From Criblamydia sequanensis CRIB-18 (GTDB lineage: Bacteria > Chlamydiota > Chlamydiia > Chlamydiales > Criblamydiaceae), in assembly GCF_000750955.1 (NCBI RefSeq), contig NZ_CCEJ010000013.1:21127-85126 (forward strand): a DNA stretch of 64,000 nt, written 5' to 3'. Below are positions 44,034-52,176 of the stretch, in pieces. Every line of letters starts with the position of its first letter. Position 1 is the stretch's first letter. The position numbers and the translations under genes were made by a program. The notes beneath the pieces were generated by a model, which was not told the DNA's origin, ran no database searches, and saw only the letters and a program-made list of their open reading frames with translations.

Positions 44034-45023
44034 ATGTTCAGCTTAATCTATGTAGAAGAAGAGATATGGGATCATCCGGAAACTCAGGCTATAAAAAGAC
44101 GATTTTCTAAACTTCCCGTCATTAAATGCGAACGTTTTGGAGAAGTTTTTAATCGAAAAAATCAAAGTTTTAGACTGCAAAAAGAAAATCCCGCTCTCAT
44201 CCTTGCCAAAAAACAAGGCAATCTAGTTCTTAAAGTGCCTGAAGGCCATGGCATTGGCGGGACTAACAACTATTACTTCTCTCACATGCTTAATTGTGTT
44301 TTTGATTGCAGGTACTGTTTTCTACAAGGCATGTACTCATCAGCCCACTATGTTTTATTTATCAACGCGGAAGACTTTAAAGAAGCGATTATAAAAACAG
44401 CAAAAGAAGTAGAGACCCCATACTTTTTCTCCGGCTATGATTGCGATAGCCTGGCCCTGGAAAATATAACCGGCTTTGTCAAAGGCATTCTTCCCGTTTT
44501 TAGAAAAATAGAGAACGCTTTTCTTGAGCTTAGAACAAAGAGTGTGCAGATCAAGTTTCTCCTAAGAGAAAAACCAATGCCAAATTGCATCACCGCCTTT
44601 ACCCTATCTCCTGAACCCATCGCAAAAGCATTAGAGCATAAAGCCCCTTCATTTAAAGAAAGGCTAAAAGCATTAAAATACCTCCAAGAAGCCGGCTGGC
44701 CGATCGGTCTTAGATTTGACCCTTTAATATTTATGACCCGTTTTGAAGAATGCTACGGCCCCTTTTTTGAGGAAGTTTTTCAAACCTTGGATGAAAAAAG
44801 CATCCATTCCGTAACCCTTGGAACCTTTAGGTCCCCTTCCGTCCTTTTTAAAAGGATGGAAAAAATGTTCCCGGAAGAAAAATTGTTCGCTCAAGACCTT
44901 GAGGAAAAAAATGGACTTGTGACTTATAGAGAAGCTCCTTTAAAAGAAATCTATGAGTTTTCGCAAAGCAAAATATTAAAATATATTCCCGAATCGAAAT
45001 TATTTACATCAATGACCTTTTAA
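44034..45023 (+). CDS. Spore-photoproduct-lyase-like radical SAM protein
   Basis: A 329-aa protein with the radical SAM cluster motif CVFDCRYC (Cys88, Cys92, Cys95) in the SPL-type context SHMLNCVFDCRYCFLQGMY, preceded by GTNNYYF. C-terminal blocks LRTKS, FTLSPEPIAKALEHKAPSFKERLKAL and GLRFDPLIF also resemble SPL. True SPL repairs a thymine dimer in spore DNA; this organism should not sporulate, so the substrate is probably another DNA photoproduct or a different nucleotide-derived molecule. Neighbours: nucleosidase-like and SDR genes on the same strand. Confidence 0.85.
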   Translation: MFSLIYVEEEIWDHPETQAIKRRFSKLPVIKCERFGEVFNRKNQSFRLQKENPALILAKKQGNLVLKVPEGHGIGGTNNYYFSHMLNCVFDCRYCFLQGMYSSAHYVLFINAEDFKEAIIKTAKEVETPYFFSGYDCDSLALENITGFVKGILPVFRKIENAFLELRTKSVQIKFLLREKPMPNCITAFTLSPEPIAKALEHKAPSFKERLKALKYLQEAGWPIGLRFDPLIFMTRFEECYGPFFEEVFQTLDEKSIHSVTLGTFRSPSVLFKRMEKMFPEEKLFAQDLEEKNGLVTYREAPLKEIYEFSQSKILKYIPESKLFTSMTF

Positions 45024-45036
45024 AAGAGTACTCACT

Positions 45037-45744
45037 ATGGATTGGAAAATTGGAGCATGTCTTATAAGCGGTGTAAGCAGCGGCATCGGAAAAGCCACCG
45101 CAGAAAAATTGCTTCTAGAAGGCGGACAAGTCCTTGGCTATTCAAGGAAAGCCCCTGAAATTTCCCATTCCAACTTTTCTTATTTCCCTTGTGATGTTTT
45201 AAATACGAAGGAGCTTGAAACTTTCCTAAAAAAAATCAAAAAAGAAAATATCACCTCTCTTGTCCTTAACTGCGGGATCGGTCTTTTTGGCCATCTAGAA
45301 GAGATGTCCATAAAAGAAGCTAAAGATTTATTTGAGGTGAACTTTTTCTCTCACATGTCAGCTGTTAAAGAACTTCTTCCCGAATTTAAAAAAAGGGGCA
45401 AAGGACATATCATTGCTATCGGATCGGAATCAGCTCTTGTTGCCAAAAGAAAGGGAAGCCTTTACTGCGCTTCGAAATTTGCTCTTAGAGGTTTTATAGA
45501 AGCTATGAGAGATGAGCTTGAATCAAGCGGGATAAAAGTCACAATGATTCATCCCGGAATGGTTGAAACACCTTTCTTTGATGATCTTTTTTTTAAGCCG
45601 GGAGAAGATGAAAGCGAACATTTAAAAGCAAAGGATGTGGCGGAAGCTGTCTTTTATGCGCTTTCTTCAAGACCTGGATGTGTGATTGAGAACATCGTCC
45701 TATCACCGCAGAAAAAGAAAGTGCTTTTTAAAAAGAACCAGTAA
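45037..45744 (+). CDS. Short-chain dehydrogenase/reductase
   Basis: A 235-aa classical SDR. Cofactor motif ISGVSSGIGKAT (TGxxxGIG type), LNCGIG (NNAG position), the catalytic Ser in AIGSESAL, and YCASKFALRGF (YxxxK). Its substrate is unknown. It is 13 bases after the SPL-like gene, probably the last gene of that run. Confidence 0.9.
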   Translation: MDWKIGACLISGVSSGIGKATAEKLLLEGGQVLGYSRKAPEISHSNFSYFPCDVLNTKELETFLKKIKKENITSLVLNCGIGLFGHLEEMSIKEAKDLFEVNFFSHMSAVKELLPEFKKRGKGHIIAIGSESALVAKRKGSLYCASKFALRGFIEAMRDELESSGIKVTMIHPGMVETPFFDDLFFKPGEDESEHLKAKDVAEAVFYALSSRPGCVIENIVLSPQKKKVLFKKNQ

Positions 45745-45756
45745 CTAAATGCCGCT

Positions 45757-46749
45757 TTAACCCAATTTCTTCATAGCTTCATCTGTAAAAGTGTCAATGA
45801 CCTCTTTAACAGATAGAATTGAGTGAATCGCCTCAACACTTTTGCCGGCTTGCCAATAATCCTTAGAAGAGCCGCCTTCCCTTGAAATCTTTTTAAAATC
45901 GCGAACGGCCGTAAGCCCATACCACATCCGCATCCATTTTTTGGTTAAGCGGTGCTGCAATAAAAATCGGGCAATAGGGCCTGCATGCAGTCCAATTTTT
46001 TGTACATAGGGCGTATTGATGACAGAAAGCGGGATGCCGGTCACTCTTTCTGTTAAAACAATATCTTTCTCCCCTGCTTTGACAATGGCTTCTTTATAAG
46101 CTTGCTTTTCACTGCACTCAAAAGTTGCAATAAAGCGTGTTCCCATCTGAATGCCGTCATAGCCTATTTCTAAAGCTTCGATAAACCCTTCCGGGCTTCC
46201 AATCCCGCCTGCTAAAATGATAGGAACGTTAAAAGGACTCAATTCGAGATAAAGCTCTTTGGGGCTTTTTTTGCCCGCATGACCGCCCGCCCTATTATTA
46301 ACTGCAATTAATCCGTCTACCCCTTTTAAAAGCGCTTTTTCCGCCCATTTTTTTTCTGTCACATCATGAAAGACAAACCCGTTTTTTTCTTTAACTTTTT
46401 TTACGACTTTTTCCGGATTTCCAAGGGCAGTAATAAAAAATCTGCACCCTTCTTCTAGAGCAATATCTACGGTTTTAAGCATCCTTTCTTCATAAATTTT
46501 AGAAGAGCTTTCGACGATGATATTCATCCCCCAAGGCTTATTAGTTAAGTTTTTTATTTTCTTTAAGCCATCCTTAAGATCGTAGCCATGGACATACGTT
46601 AAGGATAATGGCTGAACAATCCCTATCCCGCCGGCTTCGCTTGCAGCCGCCACAAGCTCGGGGTTGCTGCAAGGGTACATGGCTCCGCAAATAATCGGTG
46701 TTTTTATTCCAAGAAGAGAGGTGAATTTCGTTTTTATTAAAGCAGCCAT
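45757..46749 (-). CDS. Nitronate monooxygenase-like FMN protein
   Basis: A 330-aa TIM-barrel flavoprotein. IKTPIICGAMYPCSNPELVAAASEAGGIGIVQP is the N-terminal FMN-binding part, NNRAGGHAGKKSP holds the catalytic His of class I nitronate monooxygenases, and ILAGGIGSPEGFIEALEIGYDGIQMGTRF binds the FMN phosphate. FabK-type enoyl-ACP reductase shares this fold and remains an alternative. It is divergent from the NAPE-PLD-like gene across a perfect 20-bp palindrome. Confidence 0.85.
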   Translation of the reverse strand: MAALIKTKFTSLLGIKTPIICGAMYPCSNPELVAAASEAGGIGIVQPLSLTYVHGYDLKDGLKKIKNLTNKPWGMNIIVESSSKIYEERMLKTVDIALEEGCRFFITALGNPEKVVKKVKEKNGFVFHDVTEKKWAEKALLKGVDGLIAVNNRAGGHAGKKSPKELYLELSPFNVPIILAGGIGSPEGFIEALEIGYDGIQMGTRFIATFECSEKQAYKEAIVKAGEKDIVLTERVTGIPLSVINTPYVQKIGLHAGPIARFLLQHRLTKKWMRMWYGLTAVRDFKKISREGGSSKDYWQAGKSVEAIHSILSVKEVIDTFTDEAMKKLG

Positions 46750-46777
46750 GAAAACCTTATTTTAAGAAAATCTTAAA

Positions 46778-46797
46778 ACCCAAGTTGCAACTTGGGT
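46778..46797. promoter_or_regulatory. Perfect 20-bp palindrome in a divergent promoter region
   Basis: ACCCAAGTTGCAACTTGGGT lies in the 93-bp gap between two divergent genes (46749 and 46843). It is a full palindromic form of the AACCCAAGTT half-site seen at 11708, 12840 and (variant) 34476, 34728 and 55584. It could be an operator or a mobile-repeat footprint. Confidence 0.6.
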
Positions 46798-46842
46798 CTA
46801 AAACTGATATAAGCTCAAAACTGCTATCTAAACAAGATTTTT

Positions 46843-47769
46843 ATGCCAAAATTTAAAAACCCTTTTATAGAAGACACCAAAAAAACTCTTTGGCGCTTTT
46901 TGAAGTGGCGCTTTACAAGAAGAGAAAATAATAATGGCTTTGAAGAAATCCCTGCCGTAAAGATTGATCTTGAAGCTATTTATCACCCTATATATGAAAA
47001 TCAAGTTCTTTGGATCGGACACTCGACACTCCTGATTCAATGCGAGGGGATCAATATTTTAACAGATCCTGTTTTTAGCAACCGCTGCTCACCTCTTGCT
47101 TTTGCCGGTCCTAAAAGACTTGTGAAGCCCGCCCTCTCGCTTAAGGAGCTCCCCAAAATTGACTATGTGCTCATCTCTCACAATCACTATGATCACCTGG
47201 ATGAAAAAACCGTCAAATTTCTCGGGAATAATCCAAAATGGCTGATTCCTTTAGGGTTAAAAAAATGGTTTTTAAAAAGACACATCACAAATCTAGTTGA
47301 GCTTGATTGGTGGCAGTCTTATAAAACAAAAAGAATTGAATTTTTTTGTCTGCCTGCTCAGCATTGGTCTAAAAGGAGAATTAGAGACGATTTTAAAACC
47401 CTTTGGGCTTCATGGGCAATCTTTCGTAAGGATCATCGCTTCTGGTTTGCGGGAGATACCGGCTATAACCCTTATCAATTTAAAGAAATCGGACGGCGTC
47501 TTGGGCCCTTTGACTTTTCAGCCATCCCGATTGGGGGCTATCAGCCAAGATGGTTTATGAGAAAATATCATATTAATCCGGAAGAGGCTGTAAGGATTCA
47601 CCTGGAAGTTCAATCCAAGCTGTCTCTCGGTATTCATTGGGGAACTTTTAAACTTACCGATGAGCCTATTTTAGAGCCGCCTCTTGAGCTTGAAAAAGCT
47701 AGAAAAAAATGGCACTTGCGTAAAAAAGATTTTGTAACGCTTCCTGTCGGTGAAATTCTAAAAATTTGA
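46843..47769 (+). CDS. NAPE-PLD-like metallo-beta-lactamase-fold phospholipase
   Basis: A 308-aa zinc hydrolase. The MBL motif is SHNHYDHLD; also WIGHSTLLI, LTDPVFSNRCSPLAFAGPKR, PLGLKKW, ELDWWQ, AQHWSKR, FAGDTGYNP and IPIGGYQPRWFM, then HINPEEAVRIH and IHWGTF. These follow eukaryotic N-acyl-phosphatidylethanolamine phospholipase D block by block. That enzyme releases N-acylethanolamines from NAPE; bacterial members of the family exist, so a bacterial-lipid role is possible. A stretch at about residues 1-30 is Lys/Arg-rich. It overlaps rlmD by 12 bases at its 3' end. Confidence 0.87.
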   Translation: MPKFKNPFIEDTKKTLWRFLKWRFTRRENNNGFEEIPAVKIDLEAIYHPIYENQVLWIGHSTLLIQCEGINILTDPVFSNRCSPLAFAGPKRLVKPALSLKELPKIDYVLISHNHYDHLDEKTVKFLGNNPKWLIPLGLKKWFLKRHITNLVELDWWQSYKTKRIEFFCLPAQHWSKRRIRDDFKTLWASWAIFRKDHRFWFAGDTGYNPYQFKEIGRRLGPFDFSAIPIGGYQPRWFMRKYHINPEEAVRIHLEVQSKLSLGIHWGTFKLTDEPILEPPLELEKARKKWHLRKKDFVTLPVGEILKI

Positions 47770-49095
47770 GGTTAGCTTTACAATTGTTTCGACATGCATG
47801 GTTTGAGGGAACATATCAAAGGGTTGAATGCCCTCCACCCTAAAGCCTCTCTCAATCAAATAGCTTAAGTCGCGAGCTAAAGTTGCGGGATCGCATGAGA
47901 TATAAATTAAGTTTTTAGGTTTCATTTTGGCAAGGACTTCTAAAACAGCAGGCTCACAGCCCTTTCTCGGAGGATTTAAAAAAACGGTATCAAAGTAGCC
48001 TAATTTATGAATAAGGACTTCTGTTTTACCTGCGTAAAAAGAAACATTAGTAATGTTATTTTTTTTAGCATTCTTTTCAGCATCTAGCACTGCTTCTCTA
48101 ACATATTCGACGCCCACCGCTTCTTTAACGTGAGAGGCGGATAGAAGACTTAATACCCCAACGCCAGAATAAGCATCCAAAAGTCTCTCATTCCCTTTTA
48201 AATCGGCCCATTCAATCGCTTTTTTGTAGAGATTTTCCGCTTGCTTTGGGTTGACTTGAAAAAAGGAAGCCGGGGACACCGAAAAGACTTTTCCTAAAAT
48301 GATTTCATCAATTGAGCTTAGGCCTGCAAGAGTTGTAAAAGTTTTTCCAAGAATGACATTATCATCTCTTGAATTCAGATTTTCAATCACCCCTTTTATG
48401 GCAGGGTATTCTTGATGGAGAGCTTTGGCAAGGTTCTTTATTTCTTCAGTATTTGCTTTTGAAACGATAAAAACAACAAGTGCGGACTTTGTGGTAATAG
48501 CGCTTTTTATAAGAAGGTGTCTTAACACCCCTTTTCTGGTTTTAAAATCGTAAGGTTGAATGTTAAATTCCACCATCTTTTCTTGGATAGCTTTAAAGAG
48601 CGTCTCACCAAGCGCATTATGAATTAAACAAGCATCGACTGGAACCACATCATGTGAGTGCTTAGCATATAGGCCAAAGGCGATGGAGCCTTCATTTTTT
48701 ACAGCCGGCAATTGAATTTTATTTCGATACCCTAAAGGGTCGGGAGAAGGGACGCAAGGGTGTACTTCAGGGTCTTTTATTTTAGCGATGCGCTTCATCG
48801 CTTCAAGAACCTTTTCTGTTTTTAACTTAAGCTGCGCCCTATAATCTAAATGCATGACCTGACAGCCGCCGCATCTATCAAAATAAGGACAGGGCGGTTT
48901 CACCCGATCGCTAGAAGGTTTTAGGATGTCGATAAGATTTGCTTTGGCATAGTTCTTCTTTTTTAAGTAAAGGTCTGCCGTCACAAGCTCTTCCGGAAGA
49001 GCGCCCTCTATAAAGACGGCAAGCCCTTCCTTATGGCCGACCCCCTCGCCTGTAGAAGAGAGGGATCGCACTTCAATTTGGGTGATGTCTTCCAT
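47758..49095 (-). CDS. rlmD: RNA (uracil-C5)-methyltransferase, RlmD/RumA type
   Basis: A 445-aa protein with an N-terminal TRAM domain (residues 1-60), a 4Fe-4S cluster site CPYFDRCGGC (Cys69, Cys75, Cys78, fourth Cys in VDACLIHN), SAM motif LLDAYSGVGVLSL, and catalytic LNPPRKGCEP and ISCDPATLARDLSYL. It methylates uridine C5 in rRNA; which position (U1939, U747 or both) is not certain. It starts at the base after the rimO stop codon, so they form one operon. Confidence 0.9.
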   Translation of the reverse strand: MEDITQIEVRSLSSTGEGVGHKEGLAVFIEGALPEELVTADLYLKKKNYAKANLIDILKPSSDRVKPPCPYFDRCGGCQVMHLDYRAQLKLKTEKVLEAMKRIAKIKDPEVHPCVPSPDPLGYRNKIQLPAVKNEGSIAFGLYAKHSHDVVPVDACLIHNALGETLFKAIQEKMVEFNIQPYDFKTRKGVLRHLLIKSAITTKSALVVFIVSKANTEEIKNLAKALHQEYPAIKGVIENLNSRDDNVILGKTFTTLAGLSSIDEIILGKVFSVSPASFFQVNPKQAENLYKKAIEWADLKGNERLLDAYSGVGVLSLLSASHVKEAVGVEYVREAVLDAEKNAKKNNITNVSFYAGKTEVLIHKLGYFDTVFLNPPRKGCEPAVLEVLAKMKPKNLIYISCDPATLARDLSYLIERGFRVEGIQPFDMFPQTMHVETIVKLTSNF

Positions 49096-50538
49096 TTAAA
49101 CCGCTTTGATTACAGCGCCGATAACATCAAACCCTTGAGCATCATGAATCTCAACAAGATACCTCTTGCCGAATTTAGTGACTTTTCTGCCGTCATTGAT
49201 GATCACTTGACCATCAATCTCAGGGCATTGTCCCTGGTGGCGTCCTACCATGAGCATATCCGTTTCCGGGTGATAGCCTTCGACAAACACTTCAATTTTC
49301 TTGCCGATGAGTCTCTTATTTTGTTTTTCAGAGGCTTTAATGAGAATTTTAGTGAGCTCTTTTTGTCTTTTTTCTTTTACTTCTTCTTCAATCTGATTGG
49401 GAAGATCGTAGGCGTAGCTTCCGGGTTCCCTTGAAAAAGTAAAGACGCCGACATTTTCCAGGGGATGTTCTTTAACGAAAGCCACAAGCTCTTTAAACTG
49501 CTCTTCGGTTTCTCCCGGAAACCCGACAATTAAACTTGTCCTAATGGCAATCTCCGGAATTTCTTTTCTAAGTTTCGTGATGATTCGGATAATATCTTCT
49601 TTGGAGGTTGCCCGATGCATAGATTTGAGCATGTCGTTGTTAATGTGCTGAATCGGCATATCAAGATAAGGACAAATTCTTGGCTCGCTCTTCATTAGCT
49701 CGATGAGCTCATCTGTGATTTCATCAGGATAAAGATAAAGCAAGCGGATCCAGAAATTCCCTTCTTCTTTTAAAAGCTCTTTTAAAAGGTCTAAGAGTCC
49801 CTCGCTTCTTTTAAAACCTTGGTCCTTACCGTAATCGCCAAGGTCTTGCGCGATCAAAATGACTTCTTCAACCCCGCCTTTAATAAGGGTTCTAAACTCT
49901 TTTAGGATTTGCTCTTTACTCTTACTTTTTAAAGGCCCCTTGATGGCCGGGATCACACAGTAGGCGCATCTTTTTCGACAGCCTTCCGCAATTTTCAAAT
50001 AAGCAAAGTGTTTTGGCGTCGAGAGTTGACGAGGCACTTCTCCGGCTTCTAAATAACTTTTTAAAGGCGTGATTTCCTCGCCTTGACTTTCGCTTTCAAC
50101 GGCCTTTAAAATCCCCTCTACATCCCCTGACCCTAGCATGTAATCCACCGAAGGAAAAGCTGCCTTTACTTCTTCACTATGCCTTTGGACCATGCAGCCG
50201 GTAACAATCACCTTAGCGCTTTTCTTTCTTGTGCTTAACGCCATATCGATGGTGGATAGGGATTCATCTCTTGAAGCTTGCAAAAAACCGCAAGTGTTGA
50301 TGACAATGTAGTCGGATTTTTTTATGTTTTCCTCGGGCTCATACCCGGCCTTTAGAAGAATGCCAAGCATGACCTCGCTATCGACAAGATTCCTCGGGCA
50401 CCCAAGGCTAATAAAATGCACTTTATTGCCGCGGATGTAAAAATTAGGTTTATTCCCTTTAGTATTTACAGCCTTTGGCTTCTCATTTTTTGGTTTTTCA
50501 GGTTCGGGGTTCTTCTTTTCCTTGTAGACAGGAAGCAT
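49096..50538 (-). CDS. rimO: Ribosomal protein S12 methylthiotransferase
   Basis: Radical SAM enzyme adding a methylthio group to an Asp of S12. At 480 aa: UPF0004 domain with three cluster cysteines (SLGCPRNLVDSE, INTCGFL, VTGCMVQ), radical SAM motif CRKRCAYCVIP, and a C-terminal TRAM domain (VEGYHPETDMLMVGRHQGQCPEIDG). CPRNLVDSEVMLG distinguishes RimO from MiaB. An unusual Lys/Pro/Glu-rich N-terminal extension (about 35 residues) precedes the core. Confidence 0.95.
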   Translation of the reverse strand: MLPVYKEKKNPEPEKPKNEKPKAVNTKGNKPNFYIRGNKVHFISLGCPRNLVDSEVMLGILLKAGYEPEENIKKSDYIVINTCGFLQASRDESLSTIDMALSTRKKSAKVIVTGCMVQRHSEEVKAAFPSVDYMLGSGDVEGILKAVESESQGEEITPLKSYLEAGEVPRQLSTPKHFAYLKIAEGCRKRCAYCVIPAIKGPLKSKSKEQILKEFRTLIKGGVEEVILIAQDLGDYGKDQGFKRSEGLLDLLKELLKEEGNFWIRLLYLYPDEITDELIELMKSEPRICPYLDMPIQHINNDMLKSMHRATSKEDIIRIITKLRKEIPEIAIRTSLIVGFPGETEEQFKELVAFVKEHPLENVGVFTFSREPGSYAYDLPNQIEEEVKEKRQKELTKILIKASEKQNKRLIGKKIEVFVEGYHPETDMLMVGRHQGQCPEIDGQVIINDGRKVTKFGKRYLVEIHDAQGFDVIGAVIKAV

Positions 50539-50786
50539 AGGTCAAGCGCCTTTGTTAAACAATTATTTAAATTATAAAATCCAATTCAAAAAATTTTAAC
50601 TTACTAAATGAATAAAATCCAGATTTTTTATCTGTCGACACAACTATATATAAAATAATTTTTTACTAATTATAAGAAGGTTATATAAATTTATACAAAG
50701 GGAAGACTTAAAGCCTGATTGAAAATAGGCGGATGGACTACGATTAGAATATGTATAGAGTTCAAAAATAATAAAAAGGTTTTATT

Positions 50787-51350
50787 ATGGAGCAATCAAC
50801 TAACCCAACCCAAACTTTTGATTCCCGATGTCATTTTTTCGAAGTAGAAAAACGAAGTTCCAACCCACTTCCTCCCCAAAATTTTAACCCCTCGATTCTC
50901 AATCGAATTGAAGGCTCAAAAGAAAAGGCATTGACTAAAGAAGCCTTGCCTTCTAAAAAATTGGGGGTCGATTTTAATAAAAAAACTATAAAGAAAGAGA
51001 GTGCATCAACTAAAGACGTCTCTCAAAAAGAGATGAGTCAAATTACGAAAGGTTTGCAAGAACTAGGATTATCAGGTGATTTTTCTATAGATGAGCTTTC
51101 CAAAGCTTTGGAAAACAACTCGCTTGATCAAAAGGAGGAGCATCTTTTAGCTTCCCGCGTCTCTAACTCTGAAGAGCCATTTTCTGCTTCAAAAATAGTT
51201 TTACAAGCCGAGAAGCTAATTAGGAGGCATAATAGAATTCTTCAACAAATCCATACTATTCAGGCTACAATCAAACAAAAACTTCAAAATAGCGAACGGG
51301 TCGATGCCTGTTTGGTATTTATGGCAATCAATTTAGCTTGTCAAAAGTGA
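50787..51350 (+). CDS. Small unknown protein, family X copy 1
   Basis: A 187-aa protein without signal or TM segment. It shares with the genes at 51589 and 53516 a central block: SILNRIE..., KKLGVDFNKKTIKKES, DVSQKEMSQITKGLQELGL. With 51589 it also shares the N-terminus (NPTQTFDSRCHFF). The C-terminus is helical (EKLIRRHNRILQQIHTIQATIKQKL). I recognise no known family. Tandem lineage-specific paralogues of soluble, low-complexity, Lys-rich type in chlamydiae are often secreted effectors; that is inference. The 248 bp upstream are AT-rich, with no gene seen. Confidence 0.72.
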   Translation: MEQSTNPTQTFDSRCHFFEVEKRSSNPLPPQNFNPSILNRIEGSKEKALTKEALPSKKLGVDFNKKTIKKESASTKDVSQKEMSQITKGLQELGLSGDFSIDELSKALENNSLDQKEEHLLASRVSNSEEPFSASKIVLQAEKLIRRHNRILQQIHTIQATIKQKLQNSERVDACLVFMAINLACQK

Positions 51351-51588
51351 AATATTAGCATCGGCATCTAAGATAGCTTGTTACTTGGCATTACCAATAA
51401 AAGGTTAGTAAATTAATCGAGTAAACTTATAATAATAAAAATTATAAAATTATTTTTTACCCTCCCTAAAAAAGATTTAATCAATTAATATTTCTCACTA
51501 TTTATAAATTATGATTTTAATAAACTTAAGAATAGTTTTAAATGGTTTGTCAAATTTCGAAAAACTTAAACTATAAGAGATTTAAAAA

Positions 51589-52119
51589 ATGAACCAAACT
51601 AATCCAAACCAAACTTTTAATGCCCGATGCCATTTTTATCCCATCATGCCTACCTCATCTATGCAACCGCAAACTCCAATTCGTACACCGACTAAGACCT
51701 ATTCAAGGGCCTCACTCATCTCCCGAATTGAAGATGCTCAAAGAGCAGCAGGAACCCCTCCTACGCAAAAAAAACTGGGTGTAGATTTTAAAGAGAAATC
51801 CATTAAGAAAGGAACGTCCCCAAAAAAAGAAGTTTCTGAAAAAGAAATGAATCAAATTATAAGAGGCCTAAATAGTTTGGGTTTAGCAGACGCATCTTTA
51901 CAAGATTTAAGGGACGCTACGGAAAGAACAAAAGTTCCAACGCAAACCAATCTTCCAAAAGCTGATTTAGAGAAAAAAAGAAGTCGAAATAAGCAGCTCC
52001 ATATTCAAATGGCTTTGATTGACTACGCTCTCAGATCAAAAATTCCAGGAAAAGAGCTAGGGACGGGTCGTTTGTACCTTGGAGCTATTAGCTTGAATAC
52101 GCCCAAACTTGGTAGTTAA
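51589..52119 (+). CDS. Small unknown protein, family X copy 2
   Basis: A 176-aa paralogue of 50787 and 53516. N-terminus NQTNPNQTFNARCHFYP, then a Pro/Thr-rich linker, SLISRIEDAQRAAG, KKLGVDFKEKSIKKGTS, EVSEKEMNQIIRGLNSLGL, and a helical C-terminus (KADLEKKRSRNKQLHIQMALID). Function unknown. The 238 bp before it are AT-rich and empty. A hairpin at 52142 separates it from the convergent 388-aa gene. Confidence 0.72.
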   Translation: MNQTNPNQTFNARCHFYPIMPTSSMQPQTPIRTPTKTYSRASLISRIEDAQRAAGTPPTQKKLGVDFKEKSIKKGTSPKKEVSEKEMNQIIRGLNSLGLADASLQDLRDATERTKVPTQTNLPKADLEKKRSRNKQLHIQMALIDYALRSKIPGKELGTGRLYLGAISLNTPKLGS

Positions 52120-52141
52120 GGTTAAGCTCAACAAGAACTTC

Positions 52142-52170
52142 GTCTTGGGCCATGACAAGCATGGCCAGAC
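52142..52170. terminator. Bidirectional hairpin between convergent genes
   Basis: GGCCATG-ACAAG-CATGGCC stem, extended by GTCT/AGAC outside a 2-base bulge, in the 57-bp gap between converging genes and followed by TTATTTCT on the plus strand. Confidence 0.7.
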
Positions 52171-52176
52171 TTATTT

